From contig JANNDY010000075.1 of the NCBI GenBank assembly GCA_031378345.1, positions 6,206 through 70,205 on the forward strand: DNA of 64,000 nt, in the 5' to 3' direction. The notes below the pieces were generated by a model that worked only from the letters and a program-made list of their open reading frames with translations, ran no database searches and was not told the origin of the DNA. This DNA is from Emticicia sp031378345 (lineage in GTDB: Bacteria; Bacteroidota; Bacteroidia; Cytophagales; Spirosomataceae). This document shows, one piece after another, positions 60,745 to 64,000 of this stretch; within the stretch, counting starts at the first letter, position 1; each line of letters begins with the position of its first letter. The position numbers and the translations under genes are program-made.

Positions 60745-60765
60745 CTTTCCTTCAACTAACTAAAA

Positions 60766-62481
60766 ATGAACTTCAATATTGATGCTGACAAGCAATTTAC
60801 CTACGATGCAATCGTCATAGGTTCGGGCATAAGTGGTGGCTGGGCTGCCAAAGAATTATGCGAAAAAGGTCTAAAAACGCTTGTCTTGGAGCGTGGAGGC
60901 ATGGTCGAACATATAAAAGACTATCCAACTGCCTTGAAAAATACTTGGGATTTTGAGCATCGTTTGAAAGATATTCCTTCCGAAGTTGAGAAAAATCCAA
61001 TTGTCAATCGTTGCTATGCTTACTCCGATGCCACCAAGCATTTTTTTGTAAAAGATGAGCAGCATCCATACATTCAAGAAAAACCTTTTGATTGGATTCG
61101 TGGCTACCAAGTTGGCGGAAAGTCTTTGCTTTGGGCAAGGCAAACTCAGCGTTGGAGCGAGTACGAATTTGAAGCTCCCGCCCGTGATGGTTTTGCGGTT
61201 GATTGGCCCATTCGTTACAAAGATTTAGCTCCTTGGTATAGCCATGTCGAGCATTTTGCAGGAATTTCGGGCAATAAAGATGGCATAAAAAACCTTCCTG
61301 ATGGAGATTTTTTACCACCTTGGGAATTAAATTGCGTAGAAAAACACATTCAAACAAGTGTCAAGAAAAACTATAAGGACCGACAAGTAATTATTGGGCG
61401 ATGTGCACATTTGACCAAGCCAAATGATATTCATACTGAGCAAGGGCGTGGGCAATGTCAAGCCCGTAGTTTGTGCGAACGTGGTTGCCCATATGGTGGT
61501 TATTTTAGCTCAAATTCTTCGACTTTGCCTTGGGCAGCAAAGACTGGAAATCTTACAATTCGTCCAAATTCGGTCGTTCATTCTATAATTTTTGATGAAA
61601 AGCTTGGTAAAGCATCTGGCGTAAGAGTAATTGATACCGACACAAAAGAAGTACTTGAATACAAAGCAAAAATCATTTTTGTCAATGCCGCTGCTCTCAA
61701 TACTAACTTACTTTTATTGAATTCTACCTCAAATCGTTTCCCAAATGGCATCGGAAATGATAATGGCTTGATGGGTCATTATTTGGCTTTTCATTTGTAT
61801 CGTGGGCAGGGTGGAGCAACTTTTGAAGGCTATGCCGACCAATATTATTATGGAAGTAGACCTACTGCGGCATTTATGCCTTCATTCAGAAATGTAGAGC
61901 TGCAAGAAACAGATTTTCAGAGAGGATATATGGTAGCTTTTTCGGCAGGAAAAGGTTCTTGGCAGCAAGGTTTTGGCAAGGAAGGTTTTGGAACAGATTG
62001 GAAAGAAAGTTTGACAGTTCCGAGCGAAAAATGGGGCGTTTATATTCAAATGCAAGGCGAAACGATTCCCAAGAAAGAAAATCATGTACGACTAAGCAAA
62101 GACAAAACCGATGTTTGGGGAATTCCACAGCTCATCACTTCGGTAGATTATGACGAAAATGACATCAAAATGATGAAGGATTTTCATGTGCAAGCTGCCG
62201 AAATATTAGAAAAAGGAGGTTGCAAAAACATCAATATGTTTGACAGTCATCAATCTCCAGGCTTGGATATTCACGAAATGGGCGGCGTACGCATGGGAAA
62301 AGACCCAAAAACTTCACTCCTTAATGAGTGGAATCAGCTACATTCTTGCAAAAATGTGTTCGTTACCGACGGTGCTTGCATGACTTCAGTTGGCAATCAA
62401 AATCCGTCTTTGACATTTATGGCACTCACTGCTCGTGCGGCAAATCATGCTGTGGAAGAATTGAAAAAGTTGAATTTGTAG
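60766..62481 (+). CDS. GMC-family FAD-dependent oxidoreductase
   Basis: 571 residues. The N-terminal dinucleotide motif GSGISG (19-24) sits in AIVIGSGISGGWAAKEL, followed by LVLERGG. The GMC-type C-terminus has MGGVRMGKDPKTS and FVTDGACMTSVGNQNPSLTFMALTAR. Such enzymes oxidise sugars or alcohols at FAD. No signal peptide is seen. The usual small subunit (gluconate-dehydrogenase subunit 3-like) is not adjacent; the region just upstream holds only a broken gene. Confidence 0.92.
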   Translation: MNFNIDADKQFTYDAIVIGSGISGGWAAKELCEKGLKTLVLERGGMVEHIKDYPTALKNTWDFEHRLKDIPSEVEKNPIVNRCYAYSDATKHFFVKDEQHPYIQEKPFDWIRGYQVGGKSLLWARQTQRWSEYEFEAPARDGFAVDWPIRYKDLAPWYSHVEHFAGISGNKDGIKNLPDGDFLPPWELNCVEKHIQTSVKKNYKDRQVIIGRCAHLTKPNDIHTEQGRGQCQARSLCERGCPYGGYFSSNSSTLPWAAKTGNLTIRPNSVVHSIIFDEKLGKASGVRVIDTDTKEVLEYKAKIIFVNAAALNTNLLLLNSTSNRFPNGIGNDNGLMGHYLAFHLYRGQGGATFEGYADQYYYGSRPTAAFMPSFRNVELQETDFQRGYMVAFSAGKGSWQQGFGKEGFGTDWKESLTVPSEKWGVYIQMQGETIPKKENHVRLSKDKTDVWGIPQLITSVDYDENDIKMMKDFHVQAAEILEKGGCKNINMFDSHQSPGLDIHEMGGVRMGKDPKTSLLNEWNQLHSCKNVFVTDGACMTSVGNQNPSLTFMALTARAANHAVEELKKLNL

Positions 62482-62613
62482 GTAAAATATTTCATTTCAA
62501 AGCAATTTCTTCAAATGAGAGTTGTTTTTTGTTTTTCTATGAAGAATTTATATCTGTATTTTTTTTGAAACAAAACGTGCACGATTGATGTTAAGATTGA
62601 AAACATTTGAAAA

Positions 62614-62784
62614 TTGAGTTTAAGAAAAAAAAATCAACAAAGGACAATCGAAAAAACAAATAAAGAAGAAGATTACTACTATGAAAATGGTTTTATGGTC
62701 TTTACAGAAGCCTATCACCTCAAAAGAGGGTATTGTTGTAAGAGTTTGTGCCGCCATTGTCCTTATGGAATTAAAAAAAACTAA
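62614..62784 (+). CDS. Small DUF5522-type Cys protein
   Basis: 56 residues in a frame opening at TTG 62614 (the only in-frame start, since no ATG precedes the conserved part). It reads RTIEKTNKEEDYYYENGFMVF, then TEAYHLKRGYCCKSLCRHCPYGIKKN and TAA. The CC-x3-CxxC pattern with HLKRG and HCPYG is the DUF5522 signature of small Bacteroidota proteins. It is probably a metal-binding accessory protein; its function is not known. It lies between the GMC oxidoreductase gene and rpmB. Confidence 0.75.
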   Translation: MSLRKKNQQRTIEKTNKEEDYYYENGFMVFTEAYHLKRGYCCKSLCRHCPYGIKKN

Positions 62785-62814
62785 GCGATACTTTTTTCTT
62801 TCTAAAAAAAAATG

Positions 62815-62822
62815 TAATTTTG
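62815..62822 (+). promoter_or_regulatory. Promoter -7 element of rpmB
   Basis: TAATTTTG, matching TAnnTTTG, 54 bp upstream of the rpmB ATG. The upstream TTTG box is not clear. Confidence 0.5.
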
Positions 62823-62875
62823 CACTCCAATTTTAGGAATTAATCATTTTTTCATAGAAAATATACAATAAGGCA

Positions 62876-63115
62876 ATGGCAAAAGTTTGTCAAATCACAG
62901 GCAAGAAAACGCAAGTTGGTAATAATGTATCACATGCGAATAATAAAACTAAGCGTAAGTTTTTCCCGAATCTAAAAACTAAGCGTTTTTTCTTAGAATC
63001 TGAAGGAGTTTGGGTTTCATTGAAAGTTTCAATGTCAGCTCTTCGTACAATCAACAAAAAAGGCTTAGAAGCTACTTTGGTTGATGCTGCTCGTAGAGGA
63101 ACTTTAGCATTATAA
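62876..63115 (+). CDS. rpmB: Ribosomal protein bL28
   Basis: 79 residues. MAKVCQITGKKTQVGNNVSHANNKTKRKF is the family N-terminus and the C-terminus is DAARRGTLAL. It has a single Cys, so it is the zinc-free form of bL28. It binds 23S rRNA in the large subunit. In many Bacteroidota rpmG and a small DUF4295 gene follow rpmB; here a terminator and a nucleoside phosphorylase gene follow instead. Confidence 0.95.
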   Translation: MAKVCQITGKKTQVGNNVSHANNKTKRKFFPNLKTKRFFLESEGVWVSLKVSMSALRTINKKGLEATLVDAARRGTLAL

Positions 63116-63140
63116 TATTCTTATAAAGAATTTTAGAGGT

Positions 63141-63172
63141 AAAAAGCATGGCTCATAAGGTCATGCTTTTTT
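63141..63172 (+). terminator. Terminator after rpmB
   Basis: AAAAAGCATG and CATGCTTTTTT form a stem with a T run. Confidence 0.85.
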
Positions 63173-63202
63173 CTTGTATCATCAAATTCAATAAATTAAA
63201 AA

Positions 63203-63889
63203 ATGAAACAGATTATTGAAGCAACCGCTTATATTCAATCAAAGATTGATAATTTTAAGCCTCAATTTGGTATTATTTTGGGAACTGGTTTGGGTAAATT
63301 GGCAATCGAAATAGACATAGTTTATTCTATAGACTATAAAGATATTCCTCATTTCCCTATTTCAACAGTTGAATCTCATACTGGAAAGCTTCTTTTTGGG
63401 AAATTGAATGGTAAAAAAGTAGTATGCATGCAAGGACGTTTTCATTACTATGAAGGCTATTCGATGAAGCAAGTAACCTTTCCGGTACGTGTAATGAAGA
63501 TGCTTGGAATCGAACGTTTAGTTGTGTCAAATGCTTCGGGGGGAATGAATCCGATGTATAAAGAAAGTGATATAATGATTATTGAAGACCATATTTCATT
63601 ATTTTTGCCAGAAAATCCTTTGATGGGTAAAAATATTATGGGTGAACGTTTTCCAGACATGAGCGAACCATATGAGTTGGATATGATAGAAAAAGCGTTG
63701 GTAATTGCAACTCAAAATGGTATCGAAGGCGTGCATAGTGGTACGTATGTGAGTGTAGTTGGACCAAATTTGGAAACTAAAGCAGAATATAGATTATTGA
63801 GAATGTTAGGAGCAGATGCCGTAGGCATGAGTACAGTTCCAGAAGTAATTGTGGCACGGCGAGGCTATTTTTTAAACTGTGTCAAGTGA
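63203..63889 (+). pseudogene. Purine nucleoside phosphorylase gene interrupted by an IS256-like element
   Basis: Residues 1-219 match trimeric PNP (GIILGTGLGKLAIEID, HFPISTVESHTGKLLFG, GRFHYYEGY, SNASGGMNP, PNLETKAEYRLLRMLGADAVGMSTVPEVIVAR). The conserved sequence stops at VAR, and a short out-of-family tail (RGYFLNCVK) is read from the insertion sequence to a stop at 63889. About 45 C-terminal residues, including part of the active site, are lost. Unless the rest lies beyond the IS and is rescued, the gene is inactive. PNP salvages purines by phosphorolysis. Confidence 0.88.
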
Positions 63890-64000
63890 AAATTTCACAA
63901 AAGTGTTAATTTTACTTTAAACATAGAATATTATGACTCACAATCAACCATTTGACTTTGCATCTTTTCAAGAAGAAGCAATAAAAGGCTTATATTCAGG
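63861..64000 (+). mobile_element. Left end of an IS256-family insertion sequence
   Basis: Begins GAGGCTATTTTTTAAACTGT at the PNP break. Seventy bases in, an ORF starts at ATG 63933 reading MTHNQPFDFASFQEEAIKGL, the start of IS256-type Mutator-like transposases, and runs off the window after YSG. The right end and target-site duplication are outside the window. Confidence 0.75.
63933..64000 (+). CDS. Transposase, IS256 family (partial)
   Basis: Twenty-two residues plus are visible (MTHNQPFDFASFQEEAIKGL then YSG). The FxxFxxEAIKGLYSG start is typical of IS256/Mutator DDE transposases, which catalyse cut-and-paste movement. The catalytic core is outside the window. Its own promoter must lie in the 72 bp after the IS end. 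Confidence 0.7.
   Translation, partial: MTHNQPFDFASFQEEAIKGLYS

Overview
The window looks like chromosomal DNA from a member of the Bacteroidota, most likely order Cytophagales (an Arcicella/Emticicia/Flectobacillus-like genome). The evidence is: AT-rich DNA; start codons preceded by A-rich stretches rather than Shine-Dalgarno sites; Bacteroidota-type promoters (TTTG, about 18-19 bp, TAnnTTTG) in front of dnaA, mutA, rpmB and others; an ECF sigma / FecR / STN-TonB receptor trio; a short MutA without a B12 domain; CarB without the MGS domain; and families largely confined to this phylum (DUF5522, DUF6503, DUF6624, GldM-like). The species call is inference. No tRNA, rRNA or CRISPR array was seen.

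Layout. 1-1600 is a decaying accessory patch: a partial hypothetical gene with PD-(D/E)XK-like motifs, its broken tandem paralogue and a possible transposase remnant. 1734-5952 (minus) is an ATP-synthase operon: GT2 glycosyltransferase, atpZ, an AtpI-like gene, atpB, atpE, atpF and atpH. It stops at a strong terminator without atpA or atpG. 6052-10303 has mutA and dnaA divergent, with rlmI convergent on dnaA. 10514-16759 has a Tat-exported TIM-barrel protein followed by the sigma / anti-sigma / TonB receptor signalling system. 16868-25613 (mostly minus) has secG, a TPR protein, lptE, a sigma-54 activator, a DUF6624 protein and miaB, then a GntP permease, a PsbP-like protein and methylmalonyl-CoA epimerase. 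25716-37147 has carB, secreted and membrane proteins, an MFS-spermidine-synthase fusion and mutS. 37295-50101 has a frameshifted Uma2 gene, metallopeptidases, a VWA protein, nth, a serine esterase, a SUI1 protein, a lipid kinase, a LytTR regulator and a class A PBP. 50328-63889 has a WG-repeat protein, pheT, thyA, an OsmC protein, clpB, a GMC oxidoreductase, a small DUF5522 gene, rpmB and a purine nucleoside phosphorylase gene cut by an IS256-like element that runs off the window.

Functional links. MutA and methylmalonyl-CoA epimerase belong to the same propionyl/succinyl-CoA pathway. SecG, LptE, the class A PBP, the lipoproteins and the TonB receptor are envelope functions. The sigma/FecR/TonB trio should form a cell-surface signalling loop.

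The most unusual signal is in the repeats, not a gene cluster. (1) A 15-bp GC-rich element (consensus CGGAACGCCGCCCGA) stands out in this AT-rich DNA and is inserted in frame in at least two apparently intact genes (pheT and a DUF3108 gene, twice in tandem). It is also present in one of two tandem paralogues and absent from the other, which shows that it inserts. (2) Degenerate 7-bp repeats, usually as inverted pairs, fill many gene junctions, run through the lptE signal-peptide region and add codons to rlmI. (3) Three further dispersed hairpin families occur, one with a compensatory base-pair change.
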